Shown one piece after another: positions 45,885-54,895 of a stretch of 64,000 nt of DNA. The notes beneath the pieces were generated by a model that saw only the letters and a list, made by a program, of their open reading frames with translations, was not told the DNA's origin and ran no database searches. The stretch lies in NCBI GenBank assembly GCA_965213775.1, contig CBDCAC010000004.1, positions 1,116,001 to 1,180,000 on the forward strand. Reading direction: 5' to 3'. A program made the translations under genes and the position numbers. The stretch's first letter is position 1. Each line of letters starts with the position of its first letter. This DNA comes from Lichenicoccus sp965213775. GTDB lineage: Bacteria > Pseudomonadota > Alphaproteobacteria > Acetobacterales > Acetobacteraceae.

Positions 45885-46538
45885 TCACCCTGCGAGCACG
45901 CCGTGGCGACGCAGCATGTCGAGCAGCGCCAGCATGGGCAGGCCGAGTATCGCCGCGTGCTCCCCTTCGACCGCCTCGAACAGGTGGATCCCTGGACCTT
46001 CCAGTCGGTAGCCACCGACGCTCGACAGCACGGCTTCGCCCTCCAGGGCCAGGTAGGCATCCAGCGCCGCCTCGGAAAAGCTGCGCATGACCAGCCGAGG
46101 CCGCGAGACGTGGCGGCCGATCACGCGGCCGTCCCGGGACAGCGCGAGTGCGGTGTGCAGCACGTGCGGCCGCCCACGCAGCGCCAGCAGCTGGGTGCGC
46201 GCCTCGGCCAGGCTGCGGGGCTTGTCGAACCAGCTTCGCTCGCAGACCAGCAGCTGGTCCGCGCCGATGACGATCGCGCCGGGATCGCCGGCCGATGCCG
46301 CCTTGCGGTCGGCGAGAAGCTGCGCGGTCCGATCCGGACCCTCGCCGGCGTCGCGGGCGAGGCGCTTGATCGCGGCCTCGTCGACCGAGGCCGGTCGCAC
46401 CGCGACGCTCAGCCCGGCATCGCGCAACAGGCACAGACGGGTCTGCGAAGCGCTCGCGAGGATCAGCGGCGGCCACGCCGCCTGGAGGGCAGGAGAGGCG
46501 ACCGTCGAGGGCTGGGGCGGTGAGTCGGGCTCGTGCAT
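45885..46538 (-). CDS. maf: Maf-family nucleotide pyrophosphatase
   Basis: 217 residues from ATG 46538; the frame continues to 46577. Maf motifs: LILASASQTRL (SxSxxR), VIGADQLLV (the ADQ variant of ADT), KPRSLAEA, and SVGGYRLEG. Maf proteins hydrolyse modified or canonical nucleoside triphosphates and affect septation. Location next to hemE at the putative origin is the conserved alphaproteobacterial arrangement. Confidence 0.92.
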   Translation of the reverse strand: MHEPDSPPQPSTVASPALQAAWPPLILASASQTRLCLLRDAGLSVAVRPASVDEAAIKRLARDAGEGPDRTAQLLADRKAASAGDPGAIVIGADQLLVCERSWFDKPRSLAEARTQLLALRGRPHVLHTALALSRDGRVIGRHVSRPRLVMRSFSEAALDAYLALEGEAVLSSVGGYRLEGPGIHLFEAVEGEHAAILGLPMLALLDMLRRHGVLAG

Positions 46539-46847
46539 CGCTGTGAGGATAATGGGGTACACGGGGATGGTCAGCACCGCGCGACGTCAGGCCGGGGAGT
46601 CGCGGGGACGAAGCGGCCGTACGGCGGTACGGGGGGTTGTACACAGCCTGCTGTCGACAGGAACTGGATGGATGCGAAGATCCCCGCTCCGCTCAGGAGT
46701 CGGAAGTTGTACACGCTGTGGGGAAAGCGGGGTACCTTTCGCGAAACCCGGGTACCCCGTCATCCACAGGCATCAACACCTACACCTCCATTTCTTTCTC
46801 CTTCTTTCATGTTTAGAGGTGGGCTCGTCGAGGACGAAGGTGGGGTC
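46539..46847. other. Putative chromosomal replication origin (oriC) between maf and hemE
   Basis: 309 bases without a gene. DnaA-box-like nonamers: TTGTACACA (46637-46645), TTGTACACG (46707-46715), TCATCCACA (46760-46768, 8/9 to TTATCCACA) and, on the other strand, TTCCCCACA (46718-46726). A 10-base palindrome CTGTCGACAG lies at 46651. A pyrimidine-rich, low-GC stretch (about 46775-46815) could be the unwinding element. GAGTC (GANTC, CcrM-type) sites at 46597 and 46697. The hemE-adjacent position matches the Caulobacter and Rickettsia origins. Confidence 0.7.
46728..46759. repeat. Nested perfect palindrome inside the putative origin
   Basis: CGGGGTACC (46728-46736) and GGTACCCCG (46751-46759) are exact inverted repeats. 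Between them is the palindrome TTTCGCGAAA (46737-46746). The right arm abuts the DnaA-box-like TCATCCACA. Confidence 0.85.
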
Positions 46848-47903
46848 ATGAGCACGAAGCGATTGCTGCGTGTGCTGGGTGGGGAAGCGGTGTGGCCGCC
46901 GCCGGTATGGCTGATGCGACAGGCCGGCCGCTACCTGCCGGAATTCCGCGCGCTGCGTGCGCAGGCAGACTTCATCACCCGCTGCATGACTCCCGATATC
47001 GCCACCGAGATCACGCTGCAGCCGATCCGTCGGTTCGGCATGGATGGCGCGATCCTGTTCAGCGACATCCTCATCCTGCCCTGGGCGATGGGGCAGAAGC
47101 TCGAGTTCGTCGACGGCACCGGGCCGGTGCTGGAACCGATCCGCATCGCCGCCGACCTCGCCCGGCTGGACCCTTCGCGCGTGGCCGAGCGCACCGCGCC
47201 GGTCATGGAGACGCTGCGCCGCTTGCGCAGCAGCCTCGATGCGCCGGGATCGATCGGAGTCGCTGCGGGCGGCCAGACGACGCTGCTCGGCTTCGCCGGC
47301 TCGCCGTTCACGGTGGCGTGCTACATGGTGGAAGGCGGCGGCTCGCGCGAGTTCGCCATCACGCGCGGCATGGCGCTGTCGGACCCGGTGCTGTTCGATC
47401 GACTGATCGAGCTGCTGACACGGAGCACCGCGGCGATGCTCTGCGACCAGATCGAGGCCGGAGCGGAGGCCGTGATGCTGTTCGACAGCTGGGCCGGACT
47501 GCTGCCGCCTTCGCAGTTCCATCGCCACGTGATCGCGCCGACCCGTGCCATCGTGCTGGCGATCCGGGCGCGTTACCCCGATATTCCGATCATCGGCTTT
47601 CCCCGCCTCGGCGGGCTGCTGATCGGGCGCTACGCTTCGCAGACCGGCGTGCAGGCGATCGGACTCGATACCGGGGCAGACCTCGAGCTGGCCTCGGGCC
47701 TGCTGCCGGCAGGGATCACCGTGCAGGGCAATCTCGACCCGCTTTGCCTGGTGGCCGGGGGTGCTGCCCTGACGCGTGAGGTGGACGCGATACGCACCGC
47801 CATGCGCGGCAGGCCGCATATCTTCAACCTGGGACATGGTGTGATGCCGCAGACCCCGCCCGAGCATGTCGGGGCGCTGGTCGATCGGGTGAGGCTTGAC
47901 TGA
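46848..47903 (+). CDS. hemE: Uroporphyrinogen III decarboxylase
   Basis: 351 residues from ATG 46848 with AAGGTGGGG upstream. The N-terminal signature PVWLMRQAGRYLPE is diagnostic (Arg/substrate-binding), followed by FSDILILPWAMGQ with the catalytic Asp, GFAGSPFTVACYMVEGG, and C-terminal FNLGHGVMPQTPPEHV. Decarboxylates uroporphyrinogen III to coproporphyrinogen III in heme synthesis. Transcribed away from the putative origin; hemJ follows. Confidence 0.97.
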   Translation: MSTKRLLRVLGGEAVWPPPVWLMRQAGRYLPEFRALRAQADFITRCMTPDIATEITLQPIRRFGMDGAILFSDILILPWAMGQKLEFVDGTGPVLEPIRIAADLARLDPSRVAERTAPVMETLRRLRSSLDAPGSIGVAAGGQTTLLGFAGSPFTVACYMVEGGGSREFAITRGMALSDPVLFDRLIELLTRSTAAMLCDQIEAGAEAVMLFDSWAGLLPPSQFHRHVIAPTRAIVLAIRARYPDIPIIGFPRLGGLLIGRYASQTGVQAIGLDTGADLELASGLLPAGITVQGNLDPLCLVAGGAALTREVDAIRTAMRGRPHIFNLGHGVMPQTPPEHVGALVDRVRLD

Positions 47904-48033
47904 GATCGGTCCGGGACGAGCACAGCGGCGTCTGATGATCCTGGTGCCGACCGATCGCGCAGGAGTGCCGTGGCCAGGGGTTGGCCAGCGCCCACATACG
48001 CGCGATGTGTCGTCTTGATGGCAAGGCATTGCA

Positions 48034-48065
48034 CAAAACTGAAGTTTTGCAAGACCGGATCGGTC
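48034..48065. promoter_or_regulatory. Inverted repeats upstream of hemJ
   Basis: CAAAACT-GA-AGTTTTG (48034-48049) is a perfect 7-base inverted repeat with outer TTGC/GCAA matches. GACCG-GAT-CGGTC (48053-48065) follows immediately. The very short loops suggest protein-binding operators rather than RNA hairpins. They lie 40-70 bases before the hemJ start. Confidence 0.35.
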
Positions 48066-48106
48066 AGGTTGCCGCAGCATCGGCTGCGCCTCTTCGAGGC
48101 TGCGTC

Positions 48107-48556
48107 ATGATCGAGGCACTCGGTCCCTACCTGCTGTGGGAGAAGGCGCTGCACGTGATCTCCGTCATCGCGTGGATGGCGGGCCTGTTCTATCTGCCGC
48201 GCCTCTACGTCTATCACTGCACGGCGGCGGCAGGTTCGGTGCAGAGCGAGCTGTTCAAGGTGATGGAGCGCCGGCTGCTCAAGCAGATCATGAATCCTGC
48301 GATGATCTCCAGCTTCTTCTTCGGCCTGATGCTGGTGCTGACCCCCGGCGCGGTCGACTGGCACGCGGGATGGTGGTGGGTGAAGCTGAGCGGCGTGCTG
48401 CTGATGGCCGGGTTCCACGCCGCATGTGCAGGCTGGCGGCGCGCCTTCGCCGAGGACCGCAACACGAGGCCGCAACGTTTCTACAGGGCGGCAAACGAGA
48501 TCCCTACGGCGCTGATGCTGGTGATCGTCGTCATGGCGATCGTTCAGCCGTTCTGA
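48107..48556 (+). CDS. hemJ: Protoporphyrinogen IX oxidase HemJ
   Basis: 149 residues from ATG 48107. Four membrane helices and the HemJ pattern: LWEKALHVISVIAWMAGLFYLPRLYVYH with the conserved His16 heme ligand, WWVKLSGVLLMAGFH, and Arg-rich NEIPT near the end. Oxidises protoporphyrinogen IX in the inner membrane, two steps after HemE. Its place between hemE and the par/mnm genes is typical; no hemH is found between them. Confidence 0.93.
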   Translation: MIEALGPYLLWEKALHVISVIAWMAGLFYLPRLYVYHCTAAAGSVQSELFKVMERRLLKQIMNPAMISSFFFGLMLVLTPGAVDWHAGWWWVKLSGVLLMAGFHAACAGWRRAFAEDRNTRPQRFYRAANEIPTALMLVIVVMAIVQPF

Positions 48557-48600
48557 GCGCCGCGGCGCTACGGTTCTGCACGCCGCCGCCCGCACGGGCG

Positions 48601-48676
<76 letters not shown>

Positions 48677-48769
48677 GCGCTGTCTTGCGGGTGCCGGCCT
48701 ATAGCAGCAGTCCGGACGCAGCGGAAGTAGGGCAGGCCTGCTGGGAGCGCAAGGGCGCATCGCGCCGCC

Positions 48770-49669
48770 TCAGCCGTTGAGCAGGGCCAGCACGCCGTCG
48801 AGCTGGTCAAGATTATCGTAATGGATGCGCAGGCTGCCTCCCCTGCCGTCGAACAGCACCTGGATGCGCAGGCCCAGCCTGTCGCGCAGGCTGCGTTCCA
48901 GTGCCGCGATCTCGGGATCCTTGCGCCCCGCATCGTCGGATCTCGACCGCGTGGAGGCCGGGTTGAGCCCGGCGTGGGCGGCATGCTGCTGCGCCAGTGC
49001 TTCCGTCTGACGTACCGTCAGGCGCTGTGCGATCACCGCGAGGGCGGCTCTGCCGGGATCAGGATGGCTAAGCAGCGCCCTGGCGTGACCGGCGCTGAGC
49101 GCGCCGTTCTGCACCTCCTTACGCACCGTTGGAGGAAGTTGCAGCAGGCGGACGGTGTTGGTCACGTGGCTGCGCGATTTGCCGATGGCGCCGGCGAGCT
49201 CATCGTGCGAGAGGCCGAAATCAGCGATCAGCCGTTGCAGCCCTTCCGCCTCCTCGATCGGATCGAGATCCTCGCGCTGAAGGTTCTCGACCAGCGCCGC
49301 AGCCATCGCGTCGCCATCGTCGAGATGACGCACATGCACCGGCACGTCGTGCAGCCCGGCCTGTTGCGCCGCGCGCCAGCGGCGTTCTCCGGCGATGATC
49401 TGGTAGATCCCGCCGCGTTGCGGATGCGGCCGCGCCAGGATCGGCTGCAGGATCCCGCGCGTGCGGATCGACGCGGCCAGTTCGGCCAGCGCCTCCGGCT
49501 GCATCGAGCGTCGCGGCTGGAAGGGACCCGCCTCGAGCGCCTCGATCGGCAGGCTATGGATCGCCGCTTCCGCCTCACGCCCCTGCTTGCCCAGCGCGGG
49601 TGGCGCCTCGCCGAGCAGCGCTGCGAGACCGCGTCCCAGCCTCGAGGGGGGTGGCTCCTTCTTCGTCAT
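48770..49669 (-). CDS. parB: Chromosome partitioning protein ParB
   Basis: 299 residues; ATG 49669 overlaps the parA stop (ATGA). N-terminal RLGRGLAALLG (ParA-interacting), CTP-binding GERRWRAAQ (GERRxRA), ENLQREDLDP, then the HTH LSHDELAGAIGKSRSHVTN, and a C-terminal dimerisation domain ending LLNG. Binds parS and spreads to organise origin segregation. A matching parS lies 1.4 kb away at 51102. Confidence 0.96.
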   Translation of the reverse strand: MTKKEPPPSRLGRGLAALLGEAPPALGKQGREAEAAIHSLPIEALEAGPFQPRRSMQPEALAELAASIRTRGILQPILARPHPQRGGIYQIIAGERRWRAAQQAGLHDVPVHVRHLDDGDAMAAALVENLQREDLDPIEEAEGLQRLIADFGLSHDELAGAIGKSRSHVTNTVRLLQLPPTVRKEVQNGALSAGHARALLSHPDPGRAALAVIAQRLTVRQTEALAQQHAAHAGLNPASTRSRSDDAGRKDPEIAALERSLRDRLGLRIQVLFDGRGGSLRIHYDNLDQLDGVLALLNG

Positions 49670-50502
49670 ACAGGCGCTTTCCTGCCGGCGCCGCGCCGCA
49701 TGCGGTCGACGAGTTCCTCCGCCAGTCTCACGTAGGCGATCGATCCGCTGGAACGGGGATCGTAGAGCAGGGCCGGTTTGCCATGGCTCTGCGCTTCGGA
49801 GATCCGGATGTTGCGCGGGATCATCGTCTCGAACACCTGCTCGCCGAAGAAGCCTCTCGCGTCTTCCGCGACCAGCTCCGACAAATTGTTGCGCCGATCA
49901 AACATCGTCAGCACCAGGCCCTGCAACTGCAGACCCGGGTTGAAGGCACGCCGGACACGGTCGATGGTGCGCACCAGGTGGCTGACGCCTTCCAGCGCAA
50001 AGAACTCGCACTGCAGCGGAACCAGCACCGCATCTGCCGCGACCAGCGCGTTCAAGGTCAGCAAGCCGAGGCTGGGCGGGCAATCGAGCAGCACCATGTC
50101 GTAAGGAAGTGCGGTGCCCTCGTCGGCGGCCAGGGCCTGTTGCAGCAGGAACTCGCGCCGCTCGTAGGTGACGAGCTCGATCTCGGCACCTGCCAGATCA
50201 GTGTCCGCCGGCAGCAGGGAAAGTCCCGGGATCATGGTCTGCCGCACCAGCCGATCGAGAGGCTGGTTTTCCGCCAGCAACGCGTAGCTGCCGGCCCGGC
50301 GCGTGCCATACTCGATGCCCAGGCCGGTCGATGCGTTTCCCTGCGGGTCGAGGTCGATCAGCAATATGCGGTGGCCAACGCTGGCCAACGACGTCGCGAG
50401 GTTGATTGCCGTCGTCGTCTTGCCCACGCCGCCTTTCTGGTTCGCGATGGCGATGATGTTCGAGATGATGCCCTCTTGATCAGGCGCTCGGCGAGCCTTC
50501 AT
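49666..50502 (-). CDS. parA: Chromosome partitioning ATPase ParA
   Basis: 278 residues as read from 50502; the frame overlaps rsmG by 23 bases, and a slightly later start is possible since homologues begin near the IIAIANQKGG block. Deviant Walker A KGGVGKTT, Walker B LLIDLDPQGN, and VLLDCPPSLGLL. Forms the ATP-dependent gradient that moves ParB-parS complexes. Operon order rsmG, parA, parB. Confidence 0.96.
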   Translation of the reverse strand: MKARRAPDQEGIISNIIAIANQKGGVGKTTTAINLATSLASVGHRILLIDLDPQGNASTGLGIEYGTRRAGSYALLAENQPLDRLVRQTMIPGLSLLPADTDLAGAEIELVTYERREFLLQQALAADEGTALPYDMVLLDCPPSLGLLTLNALVAADAVLVPLQCEFFALEGVSHLVRTIDRVRRAFNPGLQLQGLVLTMFDRRNNLSELVAEDARGFFGEQVFETMIPRNIRISEAQSHGKPALLYDPRSSGSIAYVRLAEELVDRMRRGAGRKAPV

Positions 50503-51109
50503 GCCTTCCGATCCGCCGGATGTGGCTCAACGCGAGGATCACCCCATCCGGATCGGTCCGGCTCGGCGATCGCCTGACCGTCATGTGCCATCTTGCTGCG
50601 GCTTCGGTCAATTCATCCTCGACCGACTTGCCCTTCAGGAACAGGCATGATCCCGATGGCAGCAGCAGCGGCGCCGCCCAGTGCAGCAGTGCCGGCAGCG
50701 GTGCCAGAGCCCTGGCGGTGACGACCGCAGCCCGGGCGGGCGTCGCATTCTCGATCCGCGCATTTAGGATGGTCACGCGGGTCGCGGTTTCTCTCGCGGC
50801 TTCGCGCAGGAAGGCCGACTTACGTGTATCGGCCTCGATCAAGGTCACAGGATTGCCGGTGCGGATCGCCAGGATCAGGCCAGGGAAGCCCGCGCCGGAA
50901 CCGAGATCGGTGATCGTGGCAGCGTGTGGCACGTGCGTCGCCAGCTGCAGACTGTCGCAGATATGACGTGGCCAGAGCTTCGCCAGGTCGCCAGGCGAGA
51001 TCAGGTTGATGCGGCTGTTCCAGCGGGCCAGCAGGCTGGCGAAACGCTGCAGCCGCAGCACGATCTCGCCGGGAAGCGCCTCGAGCTCCGCCGCCGCCGG
51101 ATGTTTCAC
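50480..51109 (-). CDS. rsmG: 16S rRNA (guanine527-N7)-methyltransferase
   Basis: 209 residues from GTG 51109, which overlaps the mnmG stop and lies inside the parS site. Motif I DLGSGAGFPGLILA, VTLIEADTRKSAFL, and VVTARALAPL are RsmG (GidB) hallmarks. N7-methylates G527 of 16S rRNA. The tight mnmG-rsmG-parA-parB order is conserved across bacteria. Confidence 0.95.
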   Translation of the reverse strand: MKHPAAAELEALPGEIVLRLQRFASLLARWNSRINLISPGDLAKLWPRHICDSLQLATHVPHAATITDLGSGAGFPGLILAIRTGNPVTLIEADTRKSAFLREAARETATRVTILNARIENATPARAAVVTARALAPLPALLHWAAPLLLPSGSCLFLKGKSVEDELTEAAARWHMTVRRSPSRTDPDGVILALSHIRRIGRHEGSPSA

Positions 51110-51117
51110 GTGAAACT
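51102..51117. other. parS centromere site
   Basis: TGTTTCACGTGAAACT matches the parS consensus TGTTTCACGTGAAACA at 15 of 16 positions and contains the perfect palindrome GTTTCACGTGAAAC (51103-51116). It covers the mnmG stop codon and the rsmG GTG start. A DnaA-box-like CTATCCACA overlaps its right edge (51116-51124). It is the only good parS I found in this window. Confidence 0.92.
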
Positions 51118-52992
51118 ATCCACAGGCTGGGCACGGACATAGACCAGCAGCGCCATCAGCGCGGAGGGTGTCACGCCGGGTATCCGCTGCGCCGCGCTGA
51201 AGCTCGCGGGTCGCGCCGCCGACAGGCGCTCCCGCATTTCGGTGCTGAGGCCGCCGATGGTCGCGTAGTCGAGATCCCGCGGCAGCGCGATCGCGCTCTC
51301 GACGGCGAGCTGCCGGATCTCGCGCGCCTGTCGGCCGAGATAGCCGCTGTAGCGCGCCTCGGTCATTACGTGCCTGCGCACCCGCGCCGGCAACTCGAGG
51401 AGCCAGGGGCACAGCGGGGCCAGAGCTTCGGCCTCGCTGCCACCGGCAAGAACTTCGGTCAGCGAACGGCGACGTCCGTCCGCGGTGGCGGCGATGCCAT
51501 GCTGCCGCAGCGTGGTATAGGCGAAGCGCTCCTGTTCGGCGCGCCGCATCGCCGCGTCGATCATGGCCTGATCGGCGTCGAGCAAGCCGGCACGGGTGGC
51601 GCCGACACAGCCCCACGCCGCGCCGAGAGGCGTGAGGCGGAGATCGGCGTTGTCCGCACGCAGGCTGAGACGGAACTCCGCGCGCGACGTGAACATGCGA
51701 TAAGGCTCGCTCACCCCCTGGGTCGTCAGGTCATCGACCATTACCCCGATGTAGCCGACGCCGCGATCCACCGTGACCGGTCCACCGCCGCCGGCCAGCC
51801 GCGCCGCGTTGACCCCGGCGAGTATCCCCTGCGCCGCCGCCTCCTCGTAGCCGGTCGTGCCGTTGACTTGACCGGCAAGGAACAGCCGCGGCAGGGCGCG
51901 AAGCTCCAGCGTCGGCGACAGGGCACGCGGGTCGACGTAATCGTACTCGACGGCGTAGCCCGGACGGACGATCCGCGCCTGCTCCAATCCGGGGATGGTG
52001 GCGATCAGCTGCGCCTGCACCGCTTCGGGAAGGCTGGTGGAGATCCCGTTGGGATAGACGAGGTCGCCGCCGGGATTGCCCGGCAGGGCTTCCGGCTCCA
52101 GGAAGATCTGATGGCTGGAGCGCTCGGCGAACCGCACCACCTTGTCCTCGATCGACGGGCAGTAGCGTGGTCCGCGGCCGGCGATGGAGCCGCCATAGAC
52201 GGCGGAGAGCTGCAGGTTCTCGCGGATGATCGCATGCGCGCGCGGCCCGGTCGCGGTGATCCGACACGAAAGCTGCGGCGTGTCGATCCGGCTGGTGAAG
52301 CGGCTGAACGGCTCCGGCACTCGGTCGCCGCGATCCTCCGCCAGGCCCTCCCAGTCGATGCTGTCGCGCGCGAGCCGCGGCGGCGTGCCGGTCTTGAGGC
52401 GTCCCATCGGCAGTCCCAGCGCCTCCAGACGCGCCCCAAGACGGATCGCCGGCTTCTCGCCGACGCGTCCGGCCGACTGGCTCCATCGTCCGACATGGAT
52501 GGTGCCCCGCAGGAAGGTTCCCGCTGTCAGCACGACCGCACCGGCCCGCAGCCGACGCCCATCGCCGCAGACGACGCCGCAAACATTTCCATCCGCGTCG
52601 ATCATGAGATCGTCGGCGGACCCCGAGGCGAGGGCGAGGCCGCTGGTTTCCGCCAGCAGCGTCCGGATCGCAGCGCGATACAGCGACCGGTCCGCCTGGG
52701 CACGCGGTCCCTGCACCGCGGGACCTTTGGAGCGGTTCAGCAGCTTGAAGTGGATCCCGGCGTGGTCGGCGGCGCGACCCATCAGCCCGTCGAGAGCGTC
52801 GATCTCGCGGACGAGGTGGCCTTTGCCGATGCCGCCGATCGCGGGATTGCAGGACATCATGCCGATGGTGCCGAGATCATGGCTCAGCAACAGCGTCCTG
52901 GCTCCGACACGGGCGGAGGCCGCCGCCGCCTCGCAGCCGGCATGGCCTCCACCGACCACGATCACGTCGTACAGGCTGGTCATCTCGGTCAC
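51106..52992 (-). CDS. mnmG: tRNA uridine-5-carboxymethylaminomethyl modification enzyme MnmG
   Basis: 628 residues from ATG 52992 (a second ATG lies at 52983). FAD-binding VVVGGGHAGCEAA at the N-terminus, SCNPAIGGIGKGHLVREID, PSIEDK, DDLTTQGVSEPYRMFTSRAEFRL: all MnmG (GidA) signatures. With MnmE it makes cmnm5U34 in tRNA. Starts 10 bases after the mnmE stop. Confidence 0.97.
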   Translation of the reverse strand: MTEMTSLYDVIVVGGGHAGCEAAAASARVGARTLLLSHDLGTIGMMSCNPAIGGIGKGHLVREIDALDGLMGRAADHAGIHFKLLNRSKGPAVQGPRAQADRSLYRAAIRTLLAETSGLALASGSADDLMIDADGNVCGVVCGDGRRLRAGAVVLTAGTFLRGTIHVGRWSQSAGRVGEKPAIRLGARLEALGLPMGRLKTGTPPRLARDSIDWEGLAEDRGDRVPEPFSRFTSRIDTPQLSCRITATGPRAHAIIRENLQLSAVYGGSIAGRGPRYCPSIEDKVVRFAERSSHQIFLEPEALPGNPGGDLVYPNGISTSLPEAVQAQLIATIPGLEQARIVRPGYAVEYDYVDPRALSPTLELRALPRLFLAGQVNGTTGYEEAAAQGILAGVNAARLAGGGGPVTVDRGVGYIGVMVDDLTTQGVSEPYRMFTSRAEFRLSLRADNADLRLTPLGAAWGCVGATRAGLLDADQAMIDAAMRRAEQERFAYTTLRQHGIAATADGRRRSLTEVLAGGSEAEALAPLCPWLLELPARVRRHVMTEARYSGYLGRQAREIRQLAVESAIALPRDLDYATIGGLSTEMRERLSAARPASFSAAQRIPGVTPSALMALLVYVRAQPVDSFT

Positions 52993-53002
52993 GCGCCTCG
53001 TC

Positions 53003-54292
53003 TCACTTGCCGATGCAGAATTGTCCGAACACGGTGTCTAGCAGATCTTCTACGCTGACCACTCCGGTCAGGCCGCCCAGTGCCCGCATCGCCAGCCGCA
53101 TCGCCTCGCAGCGGAGCTCCGGCCATCCGGCCTTCTCCGCCTCGGCCAGACACGCGGCTGCTTCCCGGATGCCGGCGCGGTGGCGGGCCCGGGTCAACGG
53201 GGCGGATCCCCCATGCGCGGTGAGCATCCGAGCCCGCTGCGAGAGGATGTCGACCAAGTGCGCGAGCCCCGTGCCGGTGACGGCGCTGACGCCGATGATC
53301 CCCACAGGCGCCGGTGCCTGATCGACCTTATTGCAAATGACGAGTTCGCCATCGTCGCGCGCGACAGCCGTGGACCAGGGGTCGACCACGCGCAGCACTA
53401 GGTCGGCCTGCTCGGCGTGGCGTCGCGCCCGCCTGATGCCTTCCGCCTCGACCGCATCCGAGGTCTCGCGCAGGCCCGCGGTATCGACCAGGGTGATCGG
53501 GACGTCGCCCAGCACGATCCGGATCTCGATCGCGTCGCGGGTGGTGCCGGGCGTGGACGAGACGATCGCCGCCTCACGTTGTGCAAGGAAATTCACCAGG
53601 CTCGATTTGCCGACATTGGGAGCGCCCACCACCGCAAAGACGAGGCCACGACGCAGCCGCTCGCCCGGGCCTCCGCCAGCCAGATGCATATCCATCTCGG
53701 ACATCAGCACGCTCAACTCGCGCCGCAGACCGTCCTCGACTTCCACCGGCAGATCCTCATCTGGAAAATCGATCAGCGCTTCCTGCTGGGCGAGGATCGA
53801 GCGCAGGCGACGCGCCCAGTCCTGGTAGCGGGTGCTGAGCGCGCCCTCCGTCTGCCGCAGGGCCTGGCGACGCTGCGACTGGGTCTCGGCGTCGATCAGG
53901 TCGGCCACTCCCTCCGCCTCCAGCAGGTCGAGCCGACCGTGCATGAAGGCGCGACGGGTGAATTCTCCCGGTTCGGCCGGACGAGCGCCGAGCGAGACCA
54001 GGGCGTCGGCGACCGCCTCGACCACGGCGGGCCCCGCGTGCAGGTGAAGCTCGCCGCTATCCTCCCCGGTGTAGCTGTTCGGCCCCGGAAACCACAGCAC
54101 CAGCGCACGGTCGAGCAGGTCATCGGACCACCACAGGCTGCGCAAGGCGGCCTGTCGCGGCGCGGGTCTGGCGCCGCGACACAGGCGATCGAGGATCATC
54201 CCGCAATCCGACCCGCTGATGCGCATGATCGCGATCGCCGCCCGACCGGCTCCGGTCGCCAGCGCGAATATCGTGCGCTCCGTCACCGGCAT
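53003..54292 (-). CDS. mnmE: tRNA modification GTPase MnmE
   Basis: 429 residues from ATG 54292. N-terminal formyl-THF-binding domain (TIFALATGAGRAAIAIMRIS), G domain with G1 GAPNVGKSS, G2/G3 TTRD and VDTAGLRE, G4 CNKVDQ, and C-terminal FCIGK with the functional Cys426. Forms the MnmEG complex with the next gene. The ogt gene is divergent, starting 136 bases away. Confidence 0.97.
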   Translation of the reverse strand: MPVTERTIFALATGAGRAAIAIMRISGSDCGMILDRLCRGARPAPRQAALRSLWWSDDLLDRALVLWFPGPNSYTGEDSGELHLHAGPAVVEAVADALVSLGARPAEPGEFTRRAFMHGRLDLLEAEGVADLIDAETQSQRRQALRQTEGALSTRYQDWARRLRSILAQQEALIDFPDEDLPVEVEDGLRRELSVLMSEMDMHLAGGGPGERLRRGLVFAVVGAPNVGKSSLVNFLAQREAAIVSSTPGTTRDAIEIRIVLGDVPITLVDTAGLRETSDAVEAEGIRRARRHAEQADLVLRVVDPWSTAVARDDGELVICNKVDQAPAPVGIIGVSAVTGTGLAHLVDILSQRARMLTAHGGSAPLTRARHRAGIREAAACLAEAEKAGWPELRCEAMRLAMRALGGLTGVVSVEDLLDTVFGQFCIGK

Positions 54293-54427
54293 TGCCAATC
54301 CACCTCCGGTCAAGCTGTCCGCCTGCAGATGTGTCGCGGATGGCGGCAAAGCCAGGGGTCGACCGGATCCTCCCTGACCGGATACCGGCTCGACCGCTGC
54401 TTGACACCCGCCCTCTTGTGCCGTGCG

Positions 54428-54895
54428 ATGGGTGCAGGATCGGAGCCCGGAGTGCCACAGTTATCTCTGCACAGCCCGCTCGGGGCCTTGACCCTGGCGC
54501 AGGAGGATGAAGGGCTGGTGTCGCTTGACTGGGGTTGGGGCTGCGCGCAGCAGCAGACCGCGCTGCTTCGCCGCGCCCGCGAACAGCTGCATGCCTATTT
54601 CGATCGGCAGCTGGAGGCATTCGATCTTCCTCTGGCGCCCTCCGGCACGGCGTTCCGGCTGAAGGTCTGGACCGCCCTGCGTCATATCCCGTTCGGCAGG
54701 ACCCGCACCTACGGGGAAATCGCCGTCGTGGTTGGCGGATGCGCGCGCGCGATCGGGCAGGCCAACAGCTATAATCCGCTGCCGATCCTGATCCCGTGTC
54801 ACCGCGTCGTCGCCCGCAGCGGAATCGGCGGCTTCACCGGTCCGGAGGGCGTCACCATCAAGCGGTTCCTGCTCGACCATGAGGGAAATCAGTGA
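54428..54895 (+). CDS. ogt: Methylated-DNA-protein cysteine methyltransferase
   Basis: 155 residues from ATG 54428. The acceptor site is Cys124 in LIPCHRVV, preceded by the Asn-containing GQANSYNP and the Arg finger region RAIGQAN. Transfers methyl from O6-methylguanine to itself in a suicide reaction. Shares one base with the next start (TGATG), so it is coupled to the quinone oxidoreductase gene. Confidence 0.95.
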   Translation: MGAGSEPGVPQLSLHSPLGALTLAQEDEGLVSLDWGWGCAQQQTALLRRAREQLHAYFDRQLEAFDLPLAPSGTAFRLKVWTALRHIPFGRTRTYGEIAVVVGGCARAIGQANSYNPLPILIPCHRVVARSGIGGFTGPEGVTIKRFLLDHEGNQ

